Part shown: piece after piece, positions 1 to 10,927 of the stretch | How the letters are laid out: the number at the start of each line of letters is the position of its first letter | Position numbering within the stretch: the stretch's first letter is position 1 | DNA from: JBDHRG01 sp039807445 | GTDB taxonomy: Bacteria > Pseudomonadota > Gammaproteobacteria > Competibacterales > Competibacteraceae | DNA length: 28,610 bases | Direction: 5' to 3' | NCBI GenBank assembly: GCA_039807445.1 | Contig: JBDHRG010000022.1 | Coordinates: 1-28,610 of the forward strand | Translations under genes and position numbers: made by a program | Notes under the pieces: model-generated | What the model was told of the DNA's origin: nothing | Seen by the model: only the letters and a program-made list of their open reading frames with translations | Databases searched by the model: none

Positions 1-1
1 C

Positions 2-175
2 AATATCGCCTACAACCTGGTCAAGATGGTCACCGACGCGGTTGCGGTCGGGCCGATGCTGATGGGGCTGAACCAGCGGGCGCACGTGCTGACCAACGCC
101 GCGACCGTGCGGCGCATCGTCAACGTGACCGCAGTGGCCGTGACCGGCGCGCAGCTGTACGAAGCGAGCCGATAA
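2..175 (+). CDS. C-terminal end of a malic enzyme or phosphate acetyltransferase (5' end outside window)
   Basis: Only the last 57 codons are present, ending at TAA 173-175. The visible residues include NIAYNLVKM, VAVGPMLMGL and a closing block NAATVRRIVNVTAVAV. This pattern (VGPxLxG...HxLTxxATVRRIVNxTAxAV) is the C-terminal end of the phosphate acetyl/butyryltransferase fold. It is found both as the C-terminal domain of NADP-dependent malic enzyme (MaeB, malate to pyruvate plus CO2) and in stand-alone Pta-type proteins. The malic-enzyme reading is preferred because the RRIVNxTAxAV ending is typical of the MaeB fusion, but the catalytic part lies outside the window, so the two cannot be separated. 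The gene runs convergently into the CBS-domain gene, and a heptamer repeat fills the space between them. Confidence 0.7.
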   Translation, partial: NIAYNLVKMVTDAVAVGPMLMGLNQRAHVLTNAATVRRIVNVTAVAVTGAQLYEASR

Positions 176-180
176 GCGAA

Positions 181-226
181 GGCACGAGGTGCGAGCAAAG
201 GCAGGTATCCTCGCCTGCCTCGTGCC
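181..226. terminator. Hairpin of heptamer units between convergent genes
   Basis: The left arm GGCACGAGG (181-189) can pair with the CCTCGTGCC that begins the tandem array (218-226) or with any later array unit. The inner parts, GTGCGAG (189-195) and CTCGC (210-214), can add to the stem. The site is just after the TAA at 173-175 and so is a plausible bidirectional terminator. No T-run follows, so intrinsic termination is inferred rather than shown. Confidence 0.45.
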
Positions 227-298
227 TCGTGCCTCGTGCCTCGTGCCTCGTGCCTCGTGCCTCGTGCCTCGTGCCTCGTGCCTCGTGCCTCGTGCCTC
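218..298. repeat. Tandem array of the 7-bp unit CCTCGTG, 11 perfect copies plus a partial copy
   Basis: The unit CCTCGTG (GCACGAG family on the other strand) repeats without a mismatch from 218 to 294 and ends in a partial CCTC at 295-298. The stop codon of the minus-strand CBS-domain gene (297-299) lies in this last degenerate copy. The array is non-coding. Open frames across it are an artefact of a 7-bp period with no stop. Perfect identity of 11 copies suggests recent slippage expansion, so copy number may vary between strains. Confidence 0.95.
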
Positions 299-899
299 AG
301 CCCGGGTGGTGCAGCGCCTGCTCGATCTCGGCGAAGGTGGTCGGGCGCTCGGAGGGGCTGATGTTGAGGCCGAGCTGGGTGCCGATCTGCGACAGCGAAA
401 AGATGCCGCGGATCGCATCCTTGCCGCTGTCTTCGTCGCGGTCGATCACCAGCGCGTGCTGGCGACCGGCGTCGCGCAGCGTGGCGATGATGTCGCCGAC
501 CGAGGCGCGCAGCACGTCTTCGATGCGCAACACTTCCAGCTTCGGCTGGATCGTCATGATGTCGCGCACGACCAGATCCTCGAATTTGTCGCCGGTCTTC
601 TCGAGGATCTTCATCGGTTTCTCGCCCTGGATGTCGCGGCTGGTGACCACACCGCGTACCGTGCCGTCGGGATCGACGACCAGCAGCATGCGCACGCCGC
701 CCTTGACCATGCGCTCGAGCGCCATCGTCAGCGGCGTCGACAAGGACACCATCACCGCGCTGACCTGGCGCAGATCGGTCATCACATCGACCGCGGGGCC
801 GTCCTGCGTGACGCGATCGGGCAAGTGCTGGCGCGGGCGGAAATAGCTGGCGCCGTAATCCATGGCGTGGAATGTCAGGGCATGGTACTGCTTGTCCAT
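297..899 (-). CDS. CBS-domain pair protein, probable adenosyl-ligand sensor
   Basis: A 200-residue soluble protein with two CBS motifs, at about residues 36-90 (core MLLVVDPDGTVRGVVTSRDI) and 112-175 (core HALVIDRDE...IRGIFSLSQI). Paired CBS motifs form a Bateman module that usually binds AMP, ATP or S-adenosylmethionine; the ligand here is not readable. No transporter, dehydrogenase or kinase domain is attached, so this is a stand-alone CBS protein of unknown partner. The ATG at 897-899 is supported by an AGGAG eight bases upstream on the minus strand. It lies 125 bp after the Nudix gene on the same strand and may be expressed from its own weak promoter in that gap. Its stop codon touches the heptamer array. 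Confidence 0.85.
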   Translation of the reverse strand: MDKQYHALTFHAMDYGASYFRPRQHLPDRVTQDGPAVDVMTDLRQVSAVMVSLSTPLTMALERMVKGGVRMLLVVDPDGTVRGVVTSRDIQGEKPMKILEKTGDKFEDLVVRDIMTIQPKLEVLRIEDVLRASVGDIIATLRDAGRQHALVIDRDEDSGKDAIRGIFSLSQIGTQLGLNISPSERPTTFAEIEQALHHPG

Positions 900-1024
900 C
901 GGGGGGTCTCCTGCGGGGCATCACAACGCCTTAACGGATAGACGCCGCCGCTCCCCCTTGCAAACGCCGGCATCGATCCGCTTGGGGGCCGGAGCCGTGG
1001 AGCGGCTGCCGCGTACCGCGGGCA

Positions 1025-1492
1025 TCAGGGTTTCGTCCGTCCCGATCGCGCCGGCGCCCGCCGGCGCTGCGGTTTCAGGATGGCATCGGACCAGCGCACC
1101 ACGGCGCGCACGCGCGGCGTCAGCAAGCCCCAGGCCTGGTCGCGCGTCACCCAGCGGTATTCGCTGTGCTCGGGCCGCCCCAGCTCGGGGCTGATCGGCA
1201 GCTCGACGTGTGCGCCCGGCGTTTCGGCGATGTAGTAGCGCGCGACCTTGAGCCCGTGGTTGTAGGGCGGGGTTTCCTTCCAGACCTTGCCCCAGCGGAA
1301 GCGCAGCTCGGTGATCGCGGTTTCTTCGCGCACTTCGCGGATCGCCGCTTCGAGCGGACTCTCGCCCGCCTCGCACATGCCCTTGGGGAAGTCCCAGTAG
1401 TTGAAGGCGCGCAGCAACAGGTAGCGCCACCCGCCTTCGTCGGCGCGGTGCAGCACGATGACGCCGCACGACAGGATCTTCGGCGGCGTCAT
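1025..1492 (-). CDS. Nudix hydrolase (Ap4A/nucleoside-polyphosphate type)
   Basis: A 155-residue protein with a full Nudix box at about residues 38-60: G, five residues, E, seven residues, then REVREETAI. This matches GX5EX7REUXEEXGU except that the usual final Gly is Ala. The acidic REXXEE helix binds the metals needed to cleave nucleoside diphosphates linked to another moiety. The short length and the LLLRAFNYWDFPKG start resemble diadenosine-polyphosphate hydrolases, but the substrate is inferred. The ATG at 1490-1492 overlaps the hemE stop in an ATGA arrangement, so the pair is very likely translationally coupled. The same frame stays open upstream across hemE, but that part is a shadow of hemE in high-GC DNA. 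Confidence 0.9.
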   Translation of the reverse strand: MTPPKILSCGVIVLHRADEGGWRYLLLRAFNYWDFPKGMCEAGESPLEAAIREVREETAITELRFRWGKVWKETPPYNHGLKVARYYIAETPGAHVELPISPELGRPEHSEYRWVTRDQAWGLLTPRVRAVVRWSDAILKPQRRRAPARSGRTKP

Positions 1493-2562
1493 GCGTTCTC
1501 CGCGTGGTACGGCCGGCTCAGCGCGTGCACCGCGTCGACGAAGGCGTGCGCGTGCTCGGGGGCCACGTGCGGGTGGATGCCGTGGCCGAGGTTGAAGACG
1601 TGGCCCGAACCCGGGCCGAAGGCCGCGAGCACCTTGGCGACCTCGTCGCGGATCGTCGCCGGCGGCGCGTACAGCACCGCAGGGTCGAGGTTGCCCTGCA
1701 GCGCGACGCGCGCACCGACGCGCGCGCGCGCCGCGCCGAGGTCGGTGGTCCAGTCCACGCCGAGCGCATCGGCGCCGGTGTCGGCCATCACCTCGAGCCA
1801 CTGGCCGCCGCCCTTGGTGAACAGGATCACCGGCACGCGCCGGCCCTCGGCTTCGCGCGTCAGCCCCGCGACGATGCGTGCCATGTAGGCGAGCGAGAAT
1901 TGGCGATAGGCGGTCGGGGAGAGCAGGCCGCCCCAGGTGTCGAACACCATCACCGCCTGCGCGCCGGCGGCGATCTGTGCGTTCAGGTAGGCGGTGACCG
2001 CTGCGGTGACGACGTCGAGCACGCGGTGCAACAGCGCCGGCTCGCCGTACAGCATGCCCTTGATCTTGGCGTACTCCTTGCTTGAGCTGCCCTCGACCAT
2101 GTAGGTCGCCAGCGTCCACGGGCTGCCGGCGAAGCCGATCAGCGGCACGCGGCCACCGAGAGCGCGGCGGATCGTGCGCACCGCGTCCATCACGTAGCGC
2201 AACTCGCCCTCGGGGTCGGGCACGAACAGCCGGGCTGCGTCGGCGGCGGTGCGCACCGGGTGCGCGAAGCGCGGCCCCTCGCCCTCGCCGAACGACAGGC
2301 CGAGCCCCATCGCGTCGGGTACGGTCAGGATGTCGGAGAACAGGATCGCGGCGTCGAGCGGGAAGCGCTCGAGCGGCTGCAGTGTGACCTCGCAGGCCAG
2401 CTCGGGCGAGCGGCACAGGTCCATGAAGCTGCCGGCGCGCGCGCGCGTGGTGCGGTACTCGGGCAGGTAGCGCCCGGCCTGGCGCATCATCCATACGGGG
2501 GTGACGTCGACCGGCTGGCGGAGCAGGGCACGGAGGAAGCGGTCGTTCTGCAGCGGGGTCAT
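1489..2562 (-). CDS. hemE: Uroporphyrinogen decarboxylase
   Basis: A 357-residue protein, normal length for HemE. It decarboxylates the four acetate side chains of uroporphyrinogen III to give coproporphyrinogen III in haem synthesis, in the cytoplasm and without cofactor. The family signatures are clear: the N-terminal VWMMRQAGRYLPEYR (about residues 23-37), with the substrate-binding Arg, and AILFSDILTVPDAMG with the catalytic Asp (about residue 86). The C-terminal half has FNLGHGIHPHVAPEH. The ATG at 2560-2562 has GAGG eight bases upstream. A CATAAT -10-like element (2605-2610) could start its transcript. The downstream Nudix gene overlaps it by four bases. Confidence 0.97.
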   Translation of the reverse strand: MTPLQNDRFLRALLRQPVDVTPVWMMRQAGRYLPEYRTTRARAGSFMDLCRSPELACEVTLQPLERFPLDAAILFSDILTVPDAMGLGLSFGEGEGPRFAHPVRTAADAARLFVPDPEGELRYVMDAVRTIRRALGGRVPLIGFAGSPWTLATYMVEGSSSKEYAKIKGMLYGEPALLHRVLDVVTAAVTAYLNAQIAAGAQAVMVFDTWGGLLSPTAYRQFSLAYMARIVAGLTREAEGRRVPVILFTKGGGQWLEVMADTGADALGVDWTTDLGAARARVGARVALQGNLDPAVLYAPPATIRDEVAKVLAAFGPGSGHVFNLGHGIHPHVAPEHAHAFVDAVHALSRPYHAENA

Positions 2563-2604
2563 GCGGAAGCCTCATGTCGCGTCGGGGCGCGCGACAAAGC
2601 CGCC

Positions 2605-2610
2605 ATTATG
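2605..2610 (-). promoter_or_regulatory. Possible -10 element for hemE
   Basis: On the minus strand this reads CATAAT, five of six matches to TATAAT, about 43 bp before the hemE ATG. The hexamer 17 bp further upstream (TGCCGC) is a poor -35, so the site is only suggestive. Confidence 0.3.
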
Positions 2611-2684
2611 CCCGTTCGGACCGGGGGCGGCATGCTGCACCTGCGCAAAAACGGTGGCCCGCCGCCTCTTCACCTCCACCCTGA

Positions 2685-2707
2685 CCCTCCCCCGTCGAAG
2701 GGGAGGG
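2685..2707. terminator. CCCTCCCC/GGGGAGGG hairpin between gltD and hemE
   Basis: CCCTCCCC (2685-2692) and GGGGAGGG (2700-2707) form a perfect 8-bp stem around a 7-nt loop. The site lies 32 bp after the gltD stop on the minus strand. The flank TCAGGGTGGAGGTGAA on that strand resembles a dispersed intergenic repeat seen in many proteobacteria (from memory, not searched). It could end the gltBD transcript. There is no T-run. Confidence 0.5.
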
Positions 2708-2738
2708 AACCGGACAGCGGGTACGGGTCGGCCTGGGT

Positions 2739-4154
2739 TCACACCTCGAGGTAGTCGAGGATGCCCTTGGCCGCTTCGCGGCCCTCGAACACCGCGGTGA
2801 CCACCAGGTCGGAGCCGCGCACCATGTCGCCGCCGGCGAAGACGCGCGGGTTGTCGGTCTGGAACTGCAGCGCGTCGCCGGGCGGGCGCACCTTGATGCG
2901 GCCGCGTTCGTCGGTGGCGATGCCGAAGGGCTCGAACCAGGGCTGCGGGTTCGGACGGAAGCCGAAGGCGATCAGCACGCGGTCGGCCGGGATGACCTCT
3001 TCCGAGCCCGGCACCACTTCGGGCGAGCGGCGGCCGCGCGCATCGGGCGCGCCCAGACGCGTGGTGACGACCTTGACCCCTTCGACCCGCCCGTCGCCGA
3101 CGATCTCGACCGGCTGGCGGTTCCACAGGAACTGCACGCCTTCTTCCCGGGCGTTGGCGACTTCGCGCTTCGAGCCCGGCATGTTGGCTTCGTCGCGGCG
3201 GTAGGCGCAAGTGACCGAAGTCGCGCCCTGGCGGATCGAGGTGCGCACGCAATCCATCGCGGTGTCGCCGCCGCCGAGCACCACGACGCGGCTTCCTCGC
3301 ATGTCGATGAAGTCGGCGGCCGACTTCTCGTAGCCGAGCAGGCGGTTGGCGTTCGAGACCAGGAAGGGCAGCGCATCGAAGACACCCGGCAGGTCCTCGC
3401 CCGGGAAGCCGCCCTTCATGTACGTGTAGGTCCCCATGCCGAGGAACACCGCGTCGTGCTCTTCGAGCAACTGCTGGAACGGGATGTCACGGCCAACCTC
3501 GACGCCGAGCACGAACCTGACGCCCATGCCTTCCATGATCTCGCGCCGGGTCTGGATGACCTCCTTCTCGAGCTTGAACGGCGGAATGCCGAAGGTCAGT
3601 AGGCCACCGATCTGCGGGTGGCGGTCGTAGACCACCGGCGTGACGCCGTTGCGCGCCAGGATGTCGGCGCAGCCGAGCCCGGCCGGACCGGCGCCGACGA
3701 TCGCGACGCGCTTGCCGGTCGGTACCACCTTGGACATGTCAGGGCGCCAGCCGAGCTTCAGCGCCTCGTCGGTGATGTACTTCTCGATGGCGCCGATCGT
3801 GACCGCGCCGAAGCCGTCGTTGAGCGTGCACGCGCCTTCGCACAGGCGGTCCTGCGGGCAGACGCGGCCGCAGACTTCGGGCAGCGAGTTGGTCTTGTGC
3901 GACAGCTCGGCAGCTTCGAGCAGGTTGCCTTCGTTGATCAGCTGCAGCCAGTTCGGGATGTAGTTGTGCACCGGGCACTTCCACGAGCAGTACGGGTTGC
4001 CGCAGTGCAGGCAACGGCCGGCCTGGGTCGCGGCGGCCTGGTTGTCGAACTGGCCGTAGATCTCCTTGAACTCGTGGCGGCGGATCTCGGCCGGCACCTT
4101 GGCCGGATCCTGGCGGCCGACGTCGATGAACAGCAGGGGCTTGGCTTTGGACAT
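2739..4154 (-). CDS. gltD: Glutamate synthase, small (beta) subunit
   Basis: A 471-residue protein of the expected length for GltD, which takes electrons from NADPH through FAD and passes them via iron-sulfur clusters to the large subunit. Two N-terminal Cys groups for 4Fe-4S clusters are visible: C48, C51, C56, C60 (in CLHCGNPYCSWKC) and C95, C99, C105, C109. The FAD-binding GAGPAGLG is at about 154-161 and the NADPH-binding LGGGDTAMDC at about 293-302. The start MSKAKPLLFIDVGRQDP is typical. It follows gltB on the same strand but is separated from it by a 100-bp gap that contains a strong heptamer-built hairpin, which is unusual for a two-subunit operon. Confidence 0.97.
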   Translation of the reverse strand: MSKAKPLLFIDVGRQDPAKVPAEIRRHEFKEIYGQFDNQAAATQAGRCLHCGNPYCSWKCPVHNYIPNWLQLINEGNLLEAAELSHKTNSLPEVCGRVCPQDRLCEGACTLNDGFGAVTIGAIEKYITDEALKLGWRPDMSKVVPTGKRVAIVGAGPAGLGCADILARNGVTPVVYDRHPQIGGLLTFGIPPFKLEKEVIQTRREIMEGMGVRFVLGVEVGRDIPFQQLLEEHDAVFLGMGTYTYMKGGFPGEDLPGVFDALPFLVSNANRLLGYEKSAADFIDMRGSRVVVLGGGDTAMDCVRTSIRQGATSVTCAYRRDEANMPGSKREVANAREEGVQFLWNRQPVEIVGDGRVEGVKVVTTRLGAPDARGRRSPEVVPGSEEVIPADRVLIAFGFRPNPQPWFEPFGIATDERGRIKVRPPGDALQFQTDNPRVFAGGDMVRGSDLVVTAVFEGREAAKGILDYLEV

Positions 4155-4176
4155 GGCTGGACCGGTTGTTCGTTAG

Positions 4177-4248
4177 GTTCGAGGAGCGAGGCACGAGGTG
4201 CGAGGGACGAGGTGCTTTTGCTCGCACCTCGGACCTCGCACCTCGAGC
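4177..4248. repeat. Heptamer-unit inverted repeat (25-bp stem) between gltB and gltD
   Basis: From 4177 the DNA reads as five successive NNNCGAG heptamers (GTTCGAG, GAGCGAG, GCACGAG, GTGCGAG, GGACGAG). After a loop come four CTCGNNN heptamers (CTCGCAC, CTCGGAC, CTCGCAC, CTCGAGC). Bases 4191-4215 pair with 4224-4248 at 22 of 25 positions around the loop TTTTGCTC. The site begins 6 bp after the gltB stop. It could attenuate transcription from gltB into gltD or protect the gltB 3' end. Confidence 0.9.
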
Positions 4249-4254
4249 CTGGGC

Positions 4255-8724
<4,470 letters not shown>

Positions 8725-9058
8725 CTCGTCTCGTGCCCTTGGGGTAGAGCTGAAAAAGCGGCCCATGCGGACCGCTCGGTACCTGGAAACCGCGCCCGGC
8801 CTCTCTGTCCGGGTGGCGGCGGGTCGGTCAGTATATGTTCGGGAAAAACGGCGAGTAAACAAAAAATGACGCCAAGCACACGATTTTCCTTGACTTTCGA
8901 AAATGTCTTTGCAGGTGTCCGGTGGGTGCAAAAGCGTTTGCGGCGATGCACGGGATCGCGTGCAAGGCTGCCGATGCAAATGCGATTGGCACGACGGCTC
9001 CGCGGGCTCTGCGAGCAGAGCGGCGATTGACCCGAACCGTGGCCGGGTGGATCTCCGC
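8725..9058. other. Gene-free leader region upstream of gltB
   Basis: This 334-bp stretch holds no credible gene. It contains the gltB promoter at 8830-8859, an AT-rich patch at about 8860-8915 with ATTTTC and GAAAAT as loosely inverted arms, and a perfect CTCTGC/GCAGAG dyad at 9007-9020. The dyad may end the aroB-side transcript. The rest shows nothing I can assign. Confidence 0.6.
8830..8859 (-). promoter_or_regulatory. Sigma-70-type promoter of gltB
   Basis: On the minus strand, -35 TTTACT (8854-8859, four of six) and -10 TATACT (8830-8835, five of six) are separated by 18 bp. This would start transcription near 8823, giving a leader of about 100 nt to the gltB ATG. The adjacent AT-rich patch upstream could hold a regulator site. 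No consensus NtrC or sigma-54 site was seen there. Confidence 0.6.
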
Positions 9059-9223
9059 TCAGCGCGCCCCGAGCGCGCGCAACTGGCCGACGCTGCGCAC
9101 CCAGGGCTTGTCGGCATGGAAGGCATCGGGCAGGGCGTCGAGCGCGGCTTGTGCGCGCCGGCGGTCGGGATAGGGGCCGAGCGCGAGGATGTACCAGCGG
9201 CGGCCCTGGTCGGCCAGGTGCAC
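9059..9223 (-). pseudogene. Truncated DamX-like SPOR-domain remnant, possibly translated as a 54-residue protein
   Basis: Directly after the aroB stop, another frame encodes GRRWYILALGPYPDRRR, then a LPDAF segment and KPWVRSVGQLRAL, ending in TGA. This matches the second half of the SPOR domain at the C-terminus of DamX (WYxLxxGxYxxxxxAxxAxxxLP...PWxxxxxQ), which binds septal peptidoglycan. In enterobacteria damX follows aroK-aroB, so the position is the ancestral one. The N-terminal membrane segment, linker and first SPOR strand are missing. A GTG at 9221-9223, two bases after the aroB TGA, could permit coupled translation, but no ribosome site is clear and no signal peptide is present. It may be a decayed gene or a retained short protein. 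Confidence 0.6.
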
Positions 9224-9225
9224 GA

Positions 9226-10305
9226 TCAGCGGCAGAAGGCGTCGAGCGTGGCACGCAGCCGTTCGGGCGGGGTGTCGCTGCGGATCACGCCGCGGCCGAG
9301 GCGCTCGAGCAGGATCAGGTTCAGCTTGCCGGCCTTGGCCTTCTTGTCGACCGCCATCAGCCGCAGGAAGTCGTCGGTCGACAGGCCCGCGGGTGCGGCC
9401 ACCGGCAGCCGTGCGCGCTCGAACAGCCGTGCGACGCGCTCGACTTCGGCTGCCGTCAGCCAGCCGAGCCGTGCCGACAGGTCGAGCGCCATCACGGTGC
9501 CGACGGCGACCGCTTCGCCGTGCAGCCAGGTGCCGTAGCCGGTGCCGGTCTCGATCGCGTGGCCGAAGGTGTGGCCGAGGTTCAGCAGCGCGCGCTCGCC
9601 GCTCTCGCGCTCGTCGCGGCCGACGATCTCGGCCTTGATCGCGCACGAGCGCGCGATCGCGTGCGTCAGCGCTCCCGGGTCGCGTGCGAGCAGCGCCTCG
9701 AGCGCGGTCTCGAGCCAGGCGAGGAAGCCGGTGTCGCGGATCAGCCCGTACTTGATCACTTCGGCCAGGCCGGCCGACAGCTCGCGCTCGGGCAGCGTGG
9801 CCAGCGTATCGGTGTCGATCACCACGCAGCGCGGCTGGTGGAAGGCGCCGATCATGTTCTTGCCGAGCGTGTGGTTGACGCCGGTCTTGCCGCCGATCGA
9901 AGAGTCGACCTGCGCCAGCAGCGTGGTCGGCATCTGCACGAAGTGCACGCCGCGCTGGTAGCAGGCGGCGGCGAAGCCGGCTATGTCGCCGATCACGCCG
10001 CCGCCGAGCGCGAGCAGCGTGCAATGGCGGTCGAAGCGCTGCTCGAGCAGCGCATCGAAGATGCGGTTCAGGACGTCGAGCGTCTTGTGGCGCTCGCCGT
10101 CGGGCAGCACCACGGCCTCGACCCTGAGCCCCGCGAGCGCGCGCCGCGAGCGCTCGAGGTACAGCGGGGCGACGGTGTCGTTGCTGACCACCATCACCTG
10201 TTCGCCCGGGATGTGCAGGCGCCAGAGCTCGGCGCGCTCGAGCAGGCCGGCGCCGATGAAGATCGGGTAGCTGCGTTCGCCGAGGTCGACGGTCAGGGTC
10301 TGCAT
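9226..10305 (-). CDS. aroB: 3-dehydroquinate synthase
   Basis: A 359-residue protein, normal for AroB, which cyclises DAHP to 3-dehydroquinate, the second shikimate-pathway step, using NAD and a divalent metal. The NAD-binding GGGVIGD is at about residues 101-107, and the block VDSSIGGKTGVNHTLGKNMIG at about 133-153 is diagnostic. Metal-ligand motifs follow: the Glu in SAGLAEVIKYG, the His in NLGHTFGHAIE, and the His in WLHGEAVAVG. It lies 36 bp after aroK on the same strand, the usual aroKB pair, itself downstream of pilQ. The DamX-like remnant begins immediately after its stop. Confidence 0.97.
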   Translation of the reverse strand: MQTLTVDLGERSYPIFIGAGLLERAELWRLHIPGEQVMVVSNDTVAPLYLERSRRALAGLRVEAVVLPDGERHKTLDVLNRIFDALLEQRFDRHCTLLALGGGVIGDIAGFAAACYQRGVHFVQMPTTLLAQVDSSIGGKTGVNHTLGKNMIGAFHQPRCVVIDTDTLATLPERELSAGLAEVIKYGLIRDTGFLAWLETALEALLARDPGALTHAIARSCAIKAEIVGRDERESGERALLNLGHTFGHAIETGTGYGTWLHGEAVAVGTVMALDLSARLGWLTAAEVERVARLFERARLPVAAPAGLSTDDFLRLMAVDKKAKAGKLNLILLERLGRGVIRSDTPPERLRATLDAFCR

Positions 10306-10341
10306 CGCGGTTTCCTGGCGGTTTCGGGAACAGGGGGCGGA

Positions 10342-10875
10342 TCAGGCCGAGGCGAGCCGGCGCAGCCGCGCGAGCAGCGTCTGCGCGACGCGCTTGCCGG
10401 TCTGGCCGTCGGTGGGGACGACCAGGTCGGCGATCTCGCGGTACAGCGGGTCGCGCAGCGCCAGCAGCGTCGCGAGGCGCTCGCGCGGGTTCGCCGTCTG
10501 CAGCAGCGGGCGGTTGGTGTCGTGCGCAGTGCGGCGCAGCTGTTCGTCGACCGAGGCCGCGAGGTAGATCACCAGGCCGCGCTCGGCCAGGAGGCGACGG
10601 TTGTCGGGGTCGAGCACCGAGCCGCCGCCGGTGGCGAGCACCAGTCCGCCGTCGCGCGCCGAAAGCTCGGTGATCATCGCCTTTTCGCGGGCGCGGAAGC
10701 CGGCCTCGCCCTCTTTCTCGAAGATCAGGGGGATGGAAGCGCCGGTGCGCGCCTCGATCTCCTTGTCGCTGTCGACGAACGGGCGCTCGAGCGCCTGTGC
10801 GAGCAGGCGGCCGATCGTGGACTTGCCGGCTCCCATCGGGCCGACCAGGAACAGCTTGTGCGGGCGGGTCAACAT
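10342..10875 (-). CDS. aroK: Shikimate kinase
   Basis: A 177-residue P-loop kinase that phosphorylates shikimate at O3 with ATP. The Walker A loop GPMGAGKST lies at residues 12-20, and the substrate-binding VDSDKEIE follows, with the Asp of the DxD motif. The second substrate motif LATGGGSV is at about residues 79-86, and the lid Arg is in DTNRPLL. The ATG at 10873-10875 starts 52 bp after the pilQ stop on the same strand, so aroK probably shares the pil transcript. The pilMNOPQ-aroKB linkage is widely conserved in gamma- and betaproteobacteria. Confidence 0.97.
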   Translation of the reverse strand: MLTRPHKLFLVGPMGAGKSTIGRLLAQALERPFVDSDKEIEARTGASIPLIFEKEGEAGFRAREKAMITELSARDGGLVLATGGGSVLDPDNRRLLAERGLVIYLAASVDEQLRRTAHDTNRPLLQTANPRERLATLLALRDPLYREIADLVVPTDGQTGKRVAQTLLARLRRLASA

Positions 10876-10927
10876 CTCGTCGAGGCGCGTCGTACGGCCG
10901 CCCGGCAGGCGCGCGGGCAGCGGGCGC

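Noticed and set aside
218..298. CRISPR array
   Set aside because: The units are 7 bp with no spacers and there are no cas genes.
189..941. Plus-strand open frames starting in the heptamer array
   Set aside because: The repeated LVPRASC or CLVPRAS peptide is just translation of the 7-bp repeat, and the rest is antisense to the CBS gene.
1493..2575. HemE-Nudix fusion suggested by one long frame over both
   Set aside because: HemE is intact in another frame with its own stop. The Nudix ATG overlaps that stop, and the upstream part of the long frame has no domain sense.
8881..8915. Plus-strand promoter TTGACT in the gltB leader region
   Set aside because: No fitting -10 at 16-18 bp and no plus-strand gene follows.
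8725..9126. N-terminal extension of gltB by about 130 codons
   Set aside because: It has no GltB similarity, crosses the likely promoter and the SPOR remnant, and would give an abnormal propeptide. The Cys-20 context fixes a start near 8724 or 8715.
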